Shown piece after piece: positions 1 through 10,025 of a DNA stretch of 64,000 nucleotides. A program made the translations under genes and the position numbers. Positions within the stretch are counted from its first letter, which is position 1. Each line of letters starts with the position of its first letter. The stretch spans positions 141,219-205,218 of the forward strand of contig JACZJT010000051.1 in NCBI GenBank assembly GCA_014860445.1, written 5' to 3'. The DNA comes from Burkholderiales bacterium. GTDB taxonomy: Bacteria > Pseudomonadota > Gammaproteobacteria > Burkholderiales > SG8-39. The notes below the pieces were generated by a model. The model ran no database searches and had not been told where the DNA came from. It saw only the letters and a list, made by a program, of their open reading frames with translations.

Positions 1-489
1 ATCAGTGATCTTCTGGAACGGGCTGTCTTTTTTCACGATCAGCCACAACTGGTAGCCCTGAAAATGGTCGGCGTAGCCTTTCACGGCGAACGGCACCGCC
101 CCGGCAAGATTCACCGCAAAGGCGGTAGGCCCGGTGGAGAAACCGCCCACGTGCAGCCGGCCGGAGCGCATTGCTTCAATTTCCGCCGCATTGGACTGTA
201 CCTGGTAGAACACCACGCGTTTGCCGGTGCACTGGGCCAGATGGTCGGTGAAAGGCTTGAATACCTTTTCGTAGACCGCGGGATCTTCCACCGGTGTGTA
301 GGTAAATACGATCGTCCCGGGATTCTTGAACTTCTTTGCGTCAGTGGGCGGGTCCGCAACCAGGTCCTTGTTTTCATCACAATACTGCTGATCCAGATCG
401 CCGCGGTTCTTGCACGTGTCCTGCGCGAATGCCGGTATACAGAAGAGCGCGACCAGTGCGCCTGACAATAGAAGTTTCAAGCGGTGCAT
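1..489 (-). CDS. PhnD-like phosphate/phosphonate ABC transporter substrate-binding protein (C-terminus outside window)
   Basis: Reading leftward from the ATG at 487-489, 163 codons stay open to the window edge, so only the N-terminal part is present. A signal peptide of about 22 residues ends in AFA, placing the protein in the periplasm. After it come TIVFTYTPVED, FKPFTDHLAQCTGKRVVFY and a segment RSGRLHVGGFSTGPTAFAV. This is the layout of PhnD-type binding proteins, which accept phosphonate or phosphite-like anions and feed an ABC permease. The transporter subunits would lie to the left of the window and cannot be checked. It is transcribed away from glmU across a 197-bp divergent region. 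The ligand is not predictable. Confidence 0.8.
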   Translation of the reverse strand, partial: MHRLKLLLSGALVALFCIPAFAQDTCKNRGDLDQQYCDENKDLVADPPTDAKKFKNPGTIVFTYTPVEDPAVYEKVFKPFTDHLAQCTGKRVVFYQVQSNAAEIEAMRSGRLHVGGFSTGPTAFAVNLAGAVPFAVKGYADHFQGYQLWLIVKKDSPFQKITD

Positions 490-686
490 ATTGCCTCCGT
501 AGGATGAGTATCGTGTTGGTTGCCGGTCACTACAACGTTTCCCGGCGCAGGCCGTGCGCGAATCGCGAACAGACTGCAAATCCGGGGAGAAAACGGCTTG
601 TAATATATACTGCAATGCGGCGCGCTACAAGGCAAGCGCATGCGGCCGCGTGGTATCATTTCCGCCACCGCAACAGATAGATACCG

Positions 687-2051
687 ATGAACGTCGTCAT
701 CCTCGCCGCCGGCCAGGGCAAGCGCATGTACTCCGATTTGCCCAAGGTGTTGCACCCGCTGGCGGGCAGACCTCTGCTCGCGCATGTCATCGCCACCGCG
801 CGCAGCCTCAAGCCCGGCGTCATTTGCATCGTCTACGGACACGGCGGCGAGTGCGTACGCGAGACCATCGCGCAGCCCGACCTGGTCTGGGCGAAGCAGG
901 AGCCGCAGCTGGGCACCGGGCACGCGCTGGCGCAGGCGCTGCCGCACTTGAATCCGCGCACGCCCACACTGGTGCTGTACGGCGATGTGCCGCTCACCCG
1001 GACGCAAACGCTGCAGGCGCTGTGCCAGGCGGCGGGCAAGGGCGTAGCCCTGCTCACCGTCGAGCTCGAGGACCCGGCCGGCTATGGCCGCATCGTGCGC
1101 AGCCGCGGCAAGGTCAGGCGCATCGTCGAGGAAAAGGACGCGAGCGCGGCTGAGCGCGCGTTGCGCGAAATCAACACCGGTATCATGGTGCTGCCGACCG
1201 CACGGCTGAAAGCGTGGCTGGCCGGCCTGCGCAACAAGAACGCGCAGAAAGAGTATTACCTCACCGACGTGGTCGCGGCAGCGGTGGCGGACAAGGTGCC
1301 GGTCAGCTCGGCCGCACCCGCCGCCGCCTGGGAAACCCTGGGCGTGAACAGCAAGCTGCAACTGGCGGAACTCGAGCGCGCTTTTCAGCATGGTGTTGCC
1401 GACGCATTGATGCAGCAGGGCGTCACGCTGGCGGATCCGGCGCGCATCGACGTGCGCGGCAGCCTCGCCTGCGCACGCGACGTGTCGATAGATGTGAACT
1501 GCGTATTCGAAGGCGAGGTCGTGCTCGGAGCCGGGGTCAGCGTCGGCGCGCACTGCGTGCTGCGCAACGTAAAGGTCGCAGCGGGCACCCGCATCGAGCC
1601 CTTCTGCCACCTGGAGCAAGCCGACATCGGCGAGCGTTGCCGCATCGGCCCCTACGCACGGCTGCGTCCCGGCACCACGCTCGCCGAGGAGGTGCACATC
1701 GGCAATTTCGTCGAGGTGAAGGCCAGCCAGATCGCAGCGCGCTCCAAGGCGAACCACCTCGCCTATGTGGGCGACACCACGGTGGGGCGCGACGTCAATA
1801 TCGGCGCCGGCACCATCACCTGCAATTACGACGGCGCCAACAAGCACCGCACCATCATCGAGGACGAGGTCTTCATCGGCTCGGATACGCAGCTGGTCGC
1901 GCCGGTGCGGGTGGGGCGCGGCGCCACGCTGGGCGCCGGCACCACGCTCACCAGGGATGCACCCGAGGGCGCGCTGACCGTGTCGCGCGCAAAGCAGGTC
2001 ACGATCACCGGCTGGAAACGGCCGGTGAAAAAAAACAAGGAACAAAAATAG
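687..2051 (+). CDS. glmU: Bifunctional UDP-N-acetylglucosamine pyrophosphorylase / glucosamine-1-phosphate N-acetyltransferase
   Basis: Cytoplasmic enzyme that acetylates glucosamine-1-phosphate and then couples it to UTP, giving UDP-GlcNAc for peptidoglycan and LPS. The N-terminal nucleotidyltransferase domain opens with [10 protein letters not shown] and has the YGDVPL metal/UDP motif near residue 100. From about residue 230 the protein is a left-handed beta-helix of hexapeptide repeats, including [16 protein letters not shown] and NHLAYVGD, the acetyltransferase region. The 454 aa length is normal for the family. The stop codon touches the glmS start codon, so the two genes are almost certainly one operon and translationally coupled. 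Confidence 0.97.
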   Translation: MNVVILAAGQGKRMYSDLPKVLHPLAGRPLLAHVIATARSLKPGVICIVYGHGGECVRETIAQPDLVWAKQEPQLGTGHALAQALPHLNPRTPTLVLYGDVPLTRTQTLQALCQAAGKGVALLTVELEDPAGYGRIVRSRGKVRRIVEEKDASAAERALREINTGIMVLPTARLKAWLAGLRNKNAQKEYYLTDVVAAAVADKVPVSSAAPAAAWETLGVNSKLQLAELERAFQHGVADALMQQGVTLADPARIDVRGSLACARDVSIDVNCVFEGEVVLGAGVSVGAHCVLRNVKVAAGTRIEPFCHLEQADIGERCRIGPYARLRPGTTLAEEVHIGNFVEVKASQIAARSKANHLAYVGDTTVGRDVNIGAGTITCNYDGANKHRTIIEDEVFIGSDTQLVAPVRVGRGATLGAGTTLTRDAPEGALTVSRAKQVTITGWKRPVKKNKEQK

Positions 2052-3890
2052 ATGTGCGGCATCGTCGGTGCGGTTGCAAAGCGAAACATCGTTCCCATCC
2101 TGATCGAAGGCTTGCGCCGGCTCGAATACCGCGGCTATGACTCCTGCGGCGTTGCGGTCCACCAAGCCGAAGGCGGCGGGCAATTGCGGCGCGCGCGCAC
2201 GGTTTCGCGCGTGGCCGATCTGGACGCACAGGTGCGCGAGTCCGCCCTCACCGGTTCCACCGGGATTTGCCACACGCGCTGGGCCACCCACGGCGCGCCG
2301 GTCACGGTCAACGCGCACCCGATTTTCAGCCGCGACGAAATCGCGGTGGTGCATAACGGCATCATCGAGAACTACGAAGCGCTGCGCGAGGGCCTGAAAG
2401 CCAGGGGCTATGCGTTCGAGTCGCAGACCGACACCGAGGTCATCGCACACCTGATACACAGTCACTATGCGGGCGACCTGTTCGCTGCGGTGCAGCGCGC
2501 GGCGGCGGAACTGCAGGGCGCCTATGCCATCGCGGTGTTCTGCAAAGCCGAGCCGCAGCGCGTAATCGGCGCGCGCCAGGGCAATCCGCTGGTGCTGGGT
2601 GTCGGTACCCAATCAAACGCGGGCGAACATTACCTGGCGTCCGACGCCTTGGCGCTGGCAGGAACGACCGACCAGATCATCTACCTCGAGGACGGCGATG
2701 TCGCCGACATCGGTCTGGGACGCTACGCCATCGTCGACAGCGGCGGCAGGCCGGTCGAACGCGCGCTGCGCACCGTCAGCGTCCATGCGGGCGCAGTCGA
2801 ACTCGGCCCGTACCGGCATTTCATGCAGAAGGAGATATTCGAGCAACCGCAAGCCATTGCCGACACCCTCGAAGGTGTGGCCGGCATCGGCGCGGACATA
2901 TTCGGCGCTGCCGCGAAGGACGTATTCACCAAAGTCGACGCAGTGCACATCTACGCCTGCGGCACCAGTTATTATTCAGGTCTCACGGCGAAGTTCTGGC
3001 TCGAAGCCATCGCCGGCCTGCCGACCCAGGTGGAGGTCGCGAGCGAGTACCGCTACCGAGTGAGCGTGCCCAACCCGAAGGCGCTGGTGGTGGTGATCTC
3101 GCAGTCGGGCGAGACAGCCGATACGCTGGCCGCGTTGAAGCACGCGCAGAGCCTGGGCCACACCCACACACTCGCCATCTGCAACGTCGCCTCCAGCGCC
3201 ATGGTGCGGCAGACCGAGCTCAGCTACCTGACGCGTGCCGGCGTCGAAATCGGCGTGGCGTCGACCAAGGCCTTCACCACCCAGCTCGCCGCGCTGTTCC
3301 TGCTCGCGCTGGCACTGGCCAAATCGCGTGGCCGGCTTTCCGCGCAAGACGAGGCGCAACATCTTAAGAACCTGCGCCACCTGCCCGCTGCGCTATCGAG
3401 CGTGCTTGCGCTTGAGCCGCAGATCATCGCCTGGTCCGAGCGCTTCGCACAGCGCGAGCACGCCCTGTTCCTCGGCCGCGGCCTGCACTATCCGATCGCG
3501 CTCGAAGGCGCGCTCAAGCTGAAGGAAATTTCCTACATCCACGCCGAAGCCTATCCTGCCGGCGAATTGAAGCACGGGCCGCTGGCCCTGGTGACCAAGG
3601 AAATGCCGGTGGTCACGGTCGCGCCCAACGACGCGCTGCTGGAAAAACTCAAATCCAATATGCAGGAAGTGCGCGCGCGCGGCGGGGAGCTCTATGTCTT
3701 CGCCGACGGCGACAGCCACATCACGTCCTCGGAAGGCGTGTACGTGATACGCATGCCGGAGCACTACGGCGCGCTGTCGCCGATACTGCACGTGGTGCCG
3801 CTGCAACTGCTTGCTTATCACACCGCGCTGGCACGCGGCACCGACGTGGACAAGCCGCGCAATCTCGCCAAGTCGGTCACGGTCGAGTAG
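2052..3890 (+). CDS. glmS: Glutamine--fructose-6-phosphate aminotransferase (isomerizing)
   Basis: Makes glucosamine-6-phosphate from fructose-6-phosphate and glutamine, the first step of the hexosamine pathway that GlmU completes. The protein starts MCGIVGAV, giving the N-terminal nucleophile Cys after Met removal (class II glutamine amidotransferase domain, residues 1-240). Two SIS sugar-isomerase domains follow, with [16 protein letters not shown] and the C-terminal end NLAKSVTVE typical of GlmS. Length 612 aa matches the family. The ATG directly follows the glmU stop, with no intergenic base. Confidence 0.97.
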   Translation: MCGIVGAVAKRNIVPILIEGLRRLEYRGYDSCGVAVHQAEGGGQLRRARTVSRVADLDAQVRESALTGSTGICHTRWATHGAPVTVNAHPIFSRDEIAVVHNGIIENYEALREGLKARGYAFESQTDTEVIAHLIHSHYAGDLFAAVQRAAAELQGAYAIAVFCKAEPQRVIGARQGNPLVLGVGTQSNAGEHYLASDALALAGTTDQIIYLEDGDVADIGLGRYAIVDSGGRPVERALRTVSVHAGAVELGPYRHFMQKEIFEQPQAIADTLEGVAGIGADIFGAAAKDVFTKVDAVHIYACGTSYYSGLTAKFWLEAIAGLPTQVEVASEYRYRVSVPNPKALVVVISQSGETADTLAALKHAQSLGHTHTLAICNVASSAMVRQTELSYLTRAGVEIGVASTKAFTTQLAALFLLALALAKSRGRLSAQDEAQHLKNLRHLPAALSSVLALEPQIIAWSERFAQREHALFLGRGLHYPIALEGALKLKEISYIHAEAYPAGELKHGPLALVTKEMPVVTVAPNDALLEKLKSNMQEVRARGGELYVFADGDSHITSSEGVYVIRMPEHYGALSPILHVVPLQLLAYHTALARGTDVDKPRNLAKSVTVE

Positions 3891-3908
3891 GCCGGCCGCT
3901 GCGGGCAC

Positions 3909-4790
3909 TCAGCCCAGCGCCAGCGCCATCACCCCGAAGGCGATGCAGGCGGCGCCGAAAATGCGCAGCGCGCGGTCGCCCTCGCCGAGCAGCTGGCCGC
4001 CGATCAGCGCCGCGAACAGCATCGACACTTCGCGCGCCGGCGCGACGTGCGACAGCGGGGCCGTCTGCATCGCGAACAGCACCAGCACGTAGCCTATCGG
4101 GCTGAGCACCGCCACAACCAGCGCATATTTCCACTGCGTACGCCACAGCGCGGCTGCTGCGGTGCGGTCGACGAGCAGCGTCGGAACGAGGAATACCAGG
4201 CGTACGAAATTGCCGAAGTAATCGACCAGGATGGGCGACATCAGCACCACCTTGACCGCGTAGCCGTCCACCACCGTATAGCTGGCGATGAACACCCCGG
4301 TCACCAGACCGTAGGCCATGCCCGCTCGCACTCGCGCCCTTTTCGCTGGTTCCTGCGCGGCTCGGAACAGCCCCGGGCCGCCGGCGATCAGGAACACGCC
4401 CGCCACCACCGCGACTACGCCCAGCGCGCCCAGCAGCGTGACGCGCTCCCCGAGCAGGAACAGCGCGACCAGCGAGGACAGGAGCGGGCCCGAGCCGCGC
4501 GCGAGCGGATACACCACGGTCAGGTCCGACTTGCGATAGCCGCGCAACAGCACAATGTAATAGACCACGTGCAGCGCGCCGCTCACCGCCACCAGTGTCC
4601 ATTCCTGCGCACCCCACAGCGGTACCACGCGCCAGCCCAGCCACAGACCCAGCGGCGCCCAGATCACCATCATCATCAGCGCGCTGAACGCGGCGAAGCG
4701 CACATCGCCGCCGGCTTTCTTCGCTGCAATGTTCCAGATCGCGTGGATCAGGCCGGCGAGAATGACCAGCGCGAGCGCGATCGGGGTCAT
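3909..4790 (-). CDS. EamA/DMT-family transporter
   Basis: Inner-membrane protein of 293 aa with about ten hydrophobic segments arranged as two repeated five-helix halves, the EamA (drug/metabolite transporter) layout. The first half opens with IALALVILAGLIHAIWNIAAKKAG and the second half begins near residue 150 after a charged stretch (EPAKRARVRAG). The family exports amino acids, metabolites or drugs; nothing here tells which. It converges on glmS with an 18-bp gap. A second, unrelated EamA protein is encoded at 13962-14819. Confidence 0.85.
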   Translation of the reverse strand: MTPIALALVILAGLIHAIWNIAAKKAGGDVRFAAFSALMMMVIWAPLGLWLGWRVVPLWGAQEWTLVAVSGALHVVYYIVLLRGYRKSDLTVVYPLARGSGPLLSSLVALFLLGERVTLLGALGVVAVVAGVFLIAGGPGLFRAAQEPAKRARVRAGMAYGLVTGVFIASYTVVDGYAVKVVLMSPILVDYFGNFVRLVFLVPTLLVDRTAAAALWRTQWKYALVVAVLSPIGYVLVLFAMQTAPLSHVAPAREVSMLFAALIGGQLLGEGDRALRIFGAACIAFGVMALALG

Positions 4791-4855
4791 GCGCCGCGCG
4801 CTGTCAGCCGCAGCGAAGGATATCGTTTTATCAAACCCGAAACCGCTAACTGCAA

Positions 4856-5557
4856 TCAGGCGCCGTTGATGGCGTCGATGAGTTGCTGCCTGATTTCGTC
4901 CGGCGCGTTGAGAAAGCGGAAGCCCGAGCAGCGCGCGCGGCTGCCGTCATCGAGCGTCACCATTTCCGAATAGCGCACTTCCAGGTCGACCGTGACTGCG
5001 CCGGCGCCCGGGATTTCGATGCGGCTGCCGGCGAGCACCGTGCCCGGCTCGATCATCACGTCCGGCGGATAGATCAGCACGCTCATGCCGCCAAGGCTGA
5101 CGTCCTTGATCTTCGCGTCGAAGGGCGCGAAACCGCCCGCATCGGCGACGCAGCGCAGCATGAGAGCAGGCATCGCGTCGTGGCGCTCGTCCCGCCGGCG
5201 CTGCTGCACCGAGAGGATTTCCGGATAGCGCAGGCGCACAGCCGGCGCGCCCTCGTGCTCGCTCGCGCCCGGCTCGATGCCGACGAATTCGATATGCCAG
5301 TCCTGCGGTTCCGCGACCAGGGTCACGCGCGCCAGCGCCAGCAGCGCGTCATTTAGCGCGGCGTCGGGGGCGGTCGCAATGAGGATGTAGTCCCCGACCG
5401 CGTCCGCGACGAGTAGCTGCGTGCTCACCACGCCCTGCCCTTCGGGCAACTCCACGGTGACGCTTTGGCGCCGCGCCGCGAGCGCGTTTAGCACCGGCGC
5501 AATTTTGCTGCGCGAGCGCAGAAGATGGCTATTGGCGTTTTTGTCTGTTGGTGGCAT
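4856..5557 (-). CDS. PilZ-domain protein with YcgR-like N-terminal domain
   Basis: A 233-aa soluble protein. The N-terminal half (residues 1-105) resembles the flagellar-brake (YcgR) fold. The C-terminal half is a PilZ domain: QQRRRDERH near residue 120 supplies the RxxxR arginines and DVSLGGMSVLI near 155 supplies the D/NxSxxG motif that together bind cyclic di-GMP. Likely role: c-di-GMP effector altering motility or surface behaviour. No flagellar genes are nearby, so the partner is unknown. A degenerate EAL protein, another c-di-GMP-type protein, lies at 59197. Confidence 0.85.
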   Translation of the reverse strand: MPPTDKNANSHLLRSRSKIAPVLNALAARRQSVTVELPEGQGVVSTQLLVADAVGDYILIATAPDAALNDALLALARVTLVAEPQDWHIEFVGIEPGASEHEGAPAVRLRYPEILSVQQRRRDERHDAMPALMLRCVADAGGFAPFDAKIKDVSLGGMSVLIYPPDVMIEPGTVLAGSRIEIPGAGAVTVDLEVRYSEMVTLDDGSRARCSGFRFLNAPDEIRQQLIDAINGA

Positions 5558-5733
5558 GAATGTATAGGTATTTCGCCTGTGGTTTCGGCTGATCGTCCGC
5601 CGGCCGTGGCGCCATTGTATTCCCTTCGCAGGAATAGGCGACGGTGCTTGCGGCGCGGGCGCGCGTCAGAATCGTTGGCAGCGCAGATTGGTGCTGCGCG
5701 CTGCCGGCCGGCCGGATGCCGGGACCGGTTTGA

Positions 5734-5895
5734 TTATTCCCCGCCGCGCTCCAGCCGCTTCTCGTCGAGATTGTAGTGGCCGGCTCGCACCGGACCCGCC
5801 ACGGGCTGCTTGAAAATGCCCGTCTTTATTGAGCCTCGGCTGTATTGCACCTCGGTCGGCGGGGCGACGCTCACCGCTGTCAGTTTGCTGGGCAT
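5734..5895 (-). pseudogene. Truncated MOSC-domain (YiiM-like) N-terminus, 53 codons
   Basis: A 53-codon frame starting ATG at 5893-5895 and stopping at 5734-5736. It reads MPSKLTAVSV, then STGIFKQPVAGPVR-like residues (here IKTGIFKQPVAGPVRAG) and HYNLDEKRLERGGE. TGIFKQPVAGPVR is characteristic of the start of MOSC proteins of the YiiM type, which carry a molybdenum-cofactor sulfurase C-terminal fold and are about 220 aa long. Here the frame stops just before the conserved QADLxVHGG region. No ribosome-binding site is visible. I read it as a decayed remnant. A genuine short gene is possible but less likely. Confidence 0.6.
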
Positions 5896-5930
5896 GCGCC
5901 AGTATGGCCGAAACGGCGCTGACGTGAGCC

Positions 5931-6326
5931 CTAGCTTCCCTTGCCGGTGCGCGCTGCTTCGCCGGCCGCGGCGCGCCTGCCGTCGGCACGGGTAGCGGCC
6001 GGATCAGCTAAGGGCGTCCGCGCCGTTGCAGGACCCAGACTGTTTTGCAGGCCCGGCTGGATGGCGGTTTGTTTGGGTTTGCCCGACAGCAGCAGGCGAT
6101 CTTCATAGGACAGTGCCGTGTCGTCGATCACCTTCTCCCCCAGCGTCGCGATCACGCGGGGGCCGCTGACGCCCTCGCTGCGCTTGTACCAGGGCGGAGC
6201 GATACTCGAGAACCTGCTTTGGCCGGTCGCCGGATCCTTCCATGAATACATCTGTGCGACCGCAAGCTTGCTGACCAGAATGAGGGCGGCCGCCAAGCCG
6301 ATGCAAAGGAGTTTCGAATTTCTCAA
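5931..6326 (-). CDS. DUF4124-domain exported protein
   Basis: Protein of about 131 aa beginning at a TTG codon (6324-6326), chosen because it directly precedes a signal peptide (LRNSKLLCIGLAAALIL, cleavage after AVA). The frame continues upstream without a better start. The mature part opens QMYSWKDPATGQSRFSS, the Y-x-W-x-D-x-x-G signature of DUF4124, a small periplasmic domain common in beta- and gammaproteobacteria and of unknown function. The C-terminal third is Ala/Arg-rich and probably disordered. It is divergent from recQ. Confidence 0.7.
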   Translation of the reverse strand: MRNSKLLCIGLAAALILVSKLAVAQMYSWKDPATGQSRFSSIAPPWYKRSEGVSGPRVIATLGEKVIDDTALSYEDRLLLSGKPKQTAIQPGLQNSLGPATARTPLADPAATRADGRRAAAGEAARTGKGS

Positions 6327-6443
6327 CGAATGTTCCCGAGGGCAAGTGACAGAAAAGAGGCGCGAATGATAACCGCCGCCAAGCTGCGCGGATAAAATAG
6401 CGGCAAGATTTTGCAATCCTTTACACATTTTTCTGCGGAGAGA

Positions 6444-6500
6444 ATGCGCATCATGGAAGTTACGCAATCGACAGCGCGCGTCGCCGCGGAACCCCGGTGA
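6444..6500 (+). CDS. Possible short leader peptide overlapping the recQ start
   Basis: ATG at 6444-6446 follows GGAG (6437-6440). An 18-codon frame ([18 protein letters not shown]) ends in TGA at 6498-6500. That TGA overlaps the recQ GTG (6497-6499) as GTGA, the usual arrangement for translational coupling. The recQ GTG itself has only a weak upstream GGA. The peptide resembles nothing known to me; the overlap and the ribosome-binding site are the only support. Confidence 0.3.
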   Translation: MRIMEVTQSTARVAAEPR

Positions 6501-8311
6501 GTTTTCCGCCCACGGCACGCTCGGTTCTGAAGGAGGTGTTCGGCTACACCGCCTTTCGCGGTCCGCAGGAGGACATCGTCGCGCACGTAGCCGCGGGCGG
6601 CGACTGCCTGGTGCTGATGCCCACGGGCGGCGGCAAGTCGCTGTGCTACCAGATTCCGGCGCTGCTGCGACCGGGTACCGGCATCGTCGTCTCGCCGCTG
6701 ATCGCGTTGATGCAGGACCAAGTGGCGGCGCTGCGCGAGGCCGGCGTCAGGGCGGCCTTCCTGAATTCCTCGCTGCCGGCGCAGGAGGCGGCGGCGGTCG
6801 AGCGCGGTCTGCTCGCCGGCGAATACGACCTCTTGTACGTCGCGCCGGAGCGGCTGTTGACGCCGCGCTTTCTGCAGCAGCTCGAGCGCCTGCGCGCGTC
6901 GGCGCAGTTGGCCCTGTTTGCCATCGACGAGGCGCATTGCGTATCGCAATGGGGCCATGATTTCCGCCCGGAATACATGCAGCTCGCGTTGCTGCACGAA
7001 CGCTTTCCGGATGTGCCGCGCATCGCGCTCACGGCAACGGCGGACCGCGTTACGCGCGAGGAAATCGTGCAACGCCTGGGGCTGACGGGCGCACGCCAGT
7101 TCGTGGCGAGTTTCGACCGGCCGAACATCCGCTATCGCATCGTCGAGAAAGCCAATGCCCGGGCGCAGCTGCTGGCGTTCCTGCGTGCGGAGCACGCGGA
7201 TGAGGCGGGGATCGTCTATTGCCTGTCGCGGCGCAAGGTCGAGGAGACCGCCGCCTGGCTCGCAGAACAGGGCGTGACCGCGCTTGCGTACCACGCCGGC
7301 ATGGCCGCAGACACGCGCAACCTGCACCAGACGCGGTTCCAGCGCGAAGAGGGCATCGTCATCGTTGCGACCATCGCCTTCGGCATGGGCATAGACAAGC
7401 CCGATGTGCGCTTCGTCGCGCATCTGGATTTGCCCAAGAGCATCGAGGGCTATTACCAGGAAACGGGGCGCGCCGGCCGTGACGGGCTGCCGGCCGACGC
7501 CTGGATGGCCTACGGCCTCGGTGATGTGGTCAACCAGCGGCGCATGATCGACGCGTCCACCGCCGAGCAGCAGTTCAAGCGCATTGCCGCAGCCAAGCTC
7601 GATGCCCTGCTCGGTCTGTGCGAAGCGAGCAGCTGCCGCCGCGTTCGCCTGCTGTCTTATTTCGACGAGGCCTCCGCGCCCTGCGGCAATTGCGATGTCT
7701 GCCTCGAGCCGCCGCAGGTCTGGGACGGCACCGAAGCCGCGCGCAAGGCGCTGTCCTGTGTCTATCGCACCGGCCAGCGTTTCGGCGCGGTGCACCTGGT
7801 CGACGTGCTGCTGGGCAAGGAGACCGAGCGCGTGCAGCAATGGAACCATCAGGAACTCAGCACCTTCGGCATCGGCACGGAACTCGACGAAAAAGCCTGG
7901 CGCGCGGTGTTCCGCCAGCTGGTGGCGCAGGGGCTGCTCGCGGTCGACCATGCCGGCCACGGCTCGCTGCTGCTTGCGGGCGAGAGCCGCGCGGTGCTTG
8001 CGGGCGGGAAGACGGTGCAGCTGCGCCAGATGCAGGCGGGCAGGGCGAAAGTGGCGTCGAAGCGTTCGATGGCGGCCGCGGTCGGGCTGGACGCCGCCGC
8101 CGAACAGCTGTGGCAGCGCCTGCGCGCGTGGCGCGCCGGCGTGGCGAAGGAGCACGGCGTGCCCGCCTATGTGGTGTTCCATGACGCGACGCTCACCGAG
8201 CTCGCGCGCACGCGACCGCAAAGCGGCGCCGAACTCGGCCGTGTCTCGGGCGTAGGCACGCGCAAGCTCGAGCGCTACGGCGAGGCGCTGCTCGCGCTGC
8301 TGCGCGACTGA
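6497..8311 (+). CDS. recQ: ATP-dependent DNA helicase RecQ
   Basis: 3'-to-5' DNA helicase of recombination and fork repair, 604 aa. Visible in order: Walker A as [11 protein letters not shown] (about residue 45), the DEAH box with RecQ loop as [18 protein letters not shown] (about 145), helicase C motifs including GIVYCLSR and [10 protein letters not shown] (about 325), an RQC zinc module with [10 protein letters not shown] and CGNCDVC (about 375-405), and a C-terminal HRDC domain (about 530-604). The GTG start gives the usual N-terminus ahead of the FRGPQEDIV segment. Divergent from the DUF4124 gene. Confidence 0.95.
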   Translation: MSFPPTARSVLKEVFGYTAFRGPQEDIVAHVAAGGDCLVLMPTGGGKSLCYQIPALLRPGTGIVVSPLIALMQDQVAALREAGVRAAFLNSSLPAQEAAAVERGLLAGEYDLLYVAPERLLTPRFLQQLERLRASAQLALFAIDEAHCVSQWGHDFRPEYMQLALLHERFPDVPRIALTATADRVTREEIVQRLGLTGARQFVASFDRPNIRYRIVEKANARAQLLAFLRAEHADEAGIVYCLSRRKVEETAAWLAEQGVTALAYHAGMAADTRNLHQTRFQREEGIVIVATIAFGMGIDKPDVRFVAHLDLPKSIEGYYQETGRAGRDGLPADAWMAYGLGDVVNQRRMIDASTAEQQFKRIAAAKLDALLGLCEASSCRRVRLLSYFDEASAPCGNCDVCLEPPQVWDGTEAARKALSCVYRTGQRFGAVHLVDVLLGKETERVQQWNHQELSTFGIGTELDEKAWRAVFRQLVAQGLLAVDHAGHGSLLLAGESRAVLAGGKTVQLRQMQAGRAKVASKRSMAAAVGLDAAAEQLWQRLRAWRAGVAKEHGVPAYVVFHDATLTELARTRPQSGAELGRVSGVGTRKLERYGEALLALLRD

Positions 8312-8381
8312 CCCGTTACGGCGGCGCCGCGGGTCGAGCAGGCCCAGTGAATGGCGCATTCGATTCCTGCGCGGGCTCGAT

Positions 8382-8436
8382 GTGCACAAATGCACGATCC
8401 GGTTCATATCGGCGGGTTCTGTGTGCACTAGCGCAC
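8382..8436. promoter_or_regulatory. Pair of GTGCAC-N-GCAC palindromes, candidate operator
   Basis: Two similar palindromes: GTGCACAAATGCAC (8382-8395) and GTGCACTAGCGCAC (8423-8436). Centre-to-centre distance is 41 bp, about four helical turns, so both face the same side of the DNA. They lie 130-190 bp upstream of the DUF4382 lipoprotein start. This geometry fits a dimeric regulator bound twice or looping. The regulator is not identified. Confidence 0.45.
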
Positions 8437-8567
8437 GGACTTCCCGGAGCAGATACCTAAAATGGAAATTCGCATCGCTGGACGCAGTTCGCGTCGCGAT
8501 GCGAGCCGATTTTCCAGGCCAGGTTCCACTGGCACCCTTCCGGAACAGCGAAACAGGAGCACAAGAA

Positions 8568-9785
8568 ATGAAACTCTTCGAAAAACATTCCAAAGCATCG
8601 AGCTGGCTGATGGCCTCGCTATTGGCCGTGTCTGTCGCCGGATGCGGCAGCAGCGGCGGCGGTGACGCCGCCCCGGCTTCCTCGACAGCGCCGGGCACGC
8701 TCGGCGTTTCCCTCACCGATTCGCCCGCATGCGGCTTTGACAATGTGTACGTGACGGTCGACAAGGTACGGGTGCACCAGAGCAGTTCGGCCGCGGACAC
8801 CGATGCCGGCTGGACCGATATTACGCTGAGCCCGGCACGCAAGATCGACCTGCTCAGCCTGACGAACGGCGCGCTTCTCAGCCTCGGCGAGACGCCGCTG
8901 GCGGCCGGGCATTACACGCAACTGCGCCTGGTGCTGGACCCGAATACGGCGGGCGGCATGAGCAACTCGGTCGTCCCGACCGGTGGCGCCGAAACCCCGC
9001 TCGTCACACCGAGCGCGGTGCAAAGCGGGATCAAGCTGGTCAATCAGTTCGACGTGGCATCCGGCGAGCGCGTCGATCTGATGCTGGATTTCGACGCGTG
9101 CAAGTCGGTGGTGAAACGCGGCAACGGAACCTATGCGCTCAAACCCGTGGTCAAGGTCATTCCTTTCGTGCTCAACGGCATTGACGGCTTTGTCGATACC
9201 GCCTTGCTCGCCAGTGGCACCTTGGTTACGGCGCAGCAGGACGGCGTGATCGTACAAACCTCGGCGCCGAACACCGTGACCGGCGAGTTCTTCCTCGGCC
9301 GTCTTCCGGTCGGAAACTACGATGTCGTTGTCACCGCAAACGACCACGCGACGGCGGTGATCGCCGCAGTGCCGGTTACCACCAGCACCAGCGTCGTCGA
9401 TGTCAGCACCAGCGCCGCGCCGATTACCCTGCCGGCGTCTGCGACGCGTACCGTCAGCGGCACGGCAGTCCTGAATCCGGCCAGCGCCACCGAAGCCACC
9501 TACGTGACAGCGAAGCAGACTTTCGGCACTGCGCCCGTAGTGACGGTGAAGTTCGTCGCCGCCGATGATTCGACGACAACGCTCGGCGCCTATGCGCTGA
9601 CGCTGCCGATCGGCGCGCCCATCCTCGGCCAGTACAGCGCGGCACTCCCGATCACGCTTGCTGCGCAGACCGCCCTGGCGGGAAAATACGCGGTCGAAGC
9701 GTCCGCAATCGGCTACCAGACGCAGTCGGTGAGCACAGACATTTCCGCCGCCAATGCAAGCCAGGACTTTACCCTGGCGCCCTGA
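8568..9785 (+). CDS. DUF4382-domain lipoprotein
   Basis: Start ATG 8568 is chosen over an upstream in-frame ATG because AGGAG lies at 8555-8559 and a lipoprotein signal follows: MKLFEKHSKASSW, a hydrophobic core, then VAGCGSSGGG with the lipobox Cys. The protein is 405 aa. Residues about 45-190 match DUF4382 (GTLGVSLTDSP, VYVTVDKVRVH, IDLLSL, GHYTQLRLVLD), a beta-rich domain on outer-membrane or periplasmic lipoproteins. A carboxypeptidase-regulatory-like beta domain (GEFFLGRLPVGNYDVVVTA) and Thr/Ser-rich repeats follow. Function is unknown; surface or adhesion roles are plausible. Confidence 0.82.
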   Translation: MKLFEKHSKASSWLMASLLAVSVAGCGSSGGGDAAPASSTAPGTLGVSLTDSPACGFDNVYVTVDKVRVHQSSSAADTDAGWTDITLSPARKIDLLSLTNGALLSLGETPLAAGHYTQLRLVLDPNTAGGMSNSVVPTGGAETPLVTPSAVQSGIKLVNQFDVASGERVDLMLDFDACKSVVKRGNGTYALKPVVKVIPFVLNGIDGFVDTALLASGTLVTAQQDGVIVQTSAPNTVTGEFFLGRLPVGNYDVVVTANDHATAVIAAVPVTTSTSVVDVSTSAAPITLPASATRTVSGTAVLNPASATEATYVTAKQTFGTAPVVTVKFVAADDSTTTLGAYALTLPIGAPILGQYSAALPITLAAQTALAGKYAVEASAIGYQTQSVSTDISAANASQDFTLAP

Positions 9786-9882
9786 GCTGAATCTCCGCCG
9801 GACAGGGAAAGCGCACAGGCTGCAAACAGTGCACTGACGCTTTTCCGGCATTTCGGCGCAGGTGATTTAGGAAGCGTCATTC

Positions 9883-9935
9883 AAGCGGCACCAAGCAGGC
9901 TCGCCTTCGGGCAAGACTGCTTCGTGCCGCTTTTT
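9883..9935 (+). terminator. Rho-independent terminator after the DUF4382 gene
   Basis: Long stem with outer arms AAGCGGCAC and GTGCCGCTT and inner arms AAGCAG and CTGCTT around a GCCTTCGGGC top, followed by TTTTT at 9931-9935. It is a textbook intrinsic terminator about 100 bp past the lipoprotein stop. Confidence 0.85.
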
Positions 9936-9938
9936 CAC

Positions 9939-9975
9939 GCCGGTACTCGCATATCGACCGATATGCGTCGCCGGC
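9939..9975. other. Second strong hairpin in the DUF4382-SHP intergenic region
   Basis: CGCATATC (9948-9955) and GATATGCG (9960-9967) form a perfect 8-bp stem with loop GACC, extended by outer arms GCCGG/CCGGC. It directly follows the terminator but lacks its own T-run. It could be an operator or a processing site. Confidence 0.4.
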
Positions 9976-10025
9976 TTTGGGGATGGTTGCCGCGATAATG
10001 ATTCCTTAAGCTTCGGCCCCTAAAG

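Noticed and set aside
477-2612. Open frame of 711 codons on the minus strand across glmU and glmS
   Set aside because: It lies antisense to two certain genes, is rich in Arg/His/Ala/Gly as expected from GC-biased third positions read backwards, and has no recognisable motif.
6323-8842. Open frame of 839 codons on the minus strand over recQ
   Set aside because: Antisense shadow of recQ; low-complexity Arg/Ala/Gln composition and no domain.
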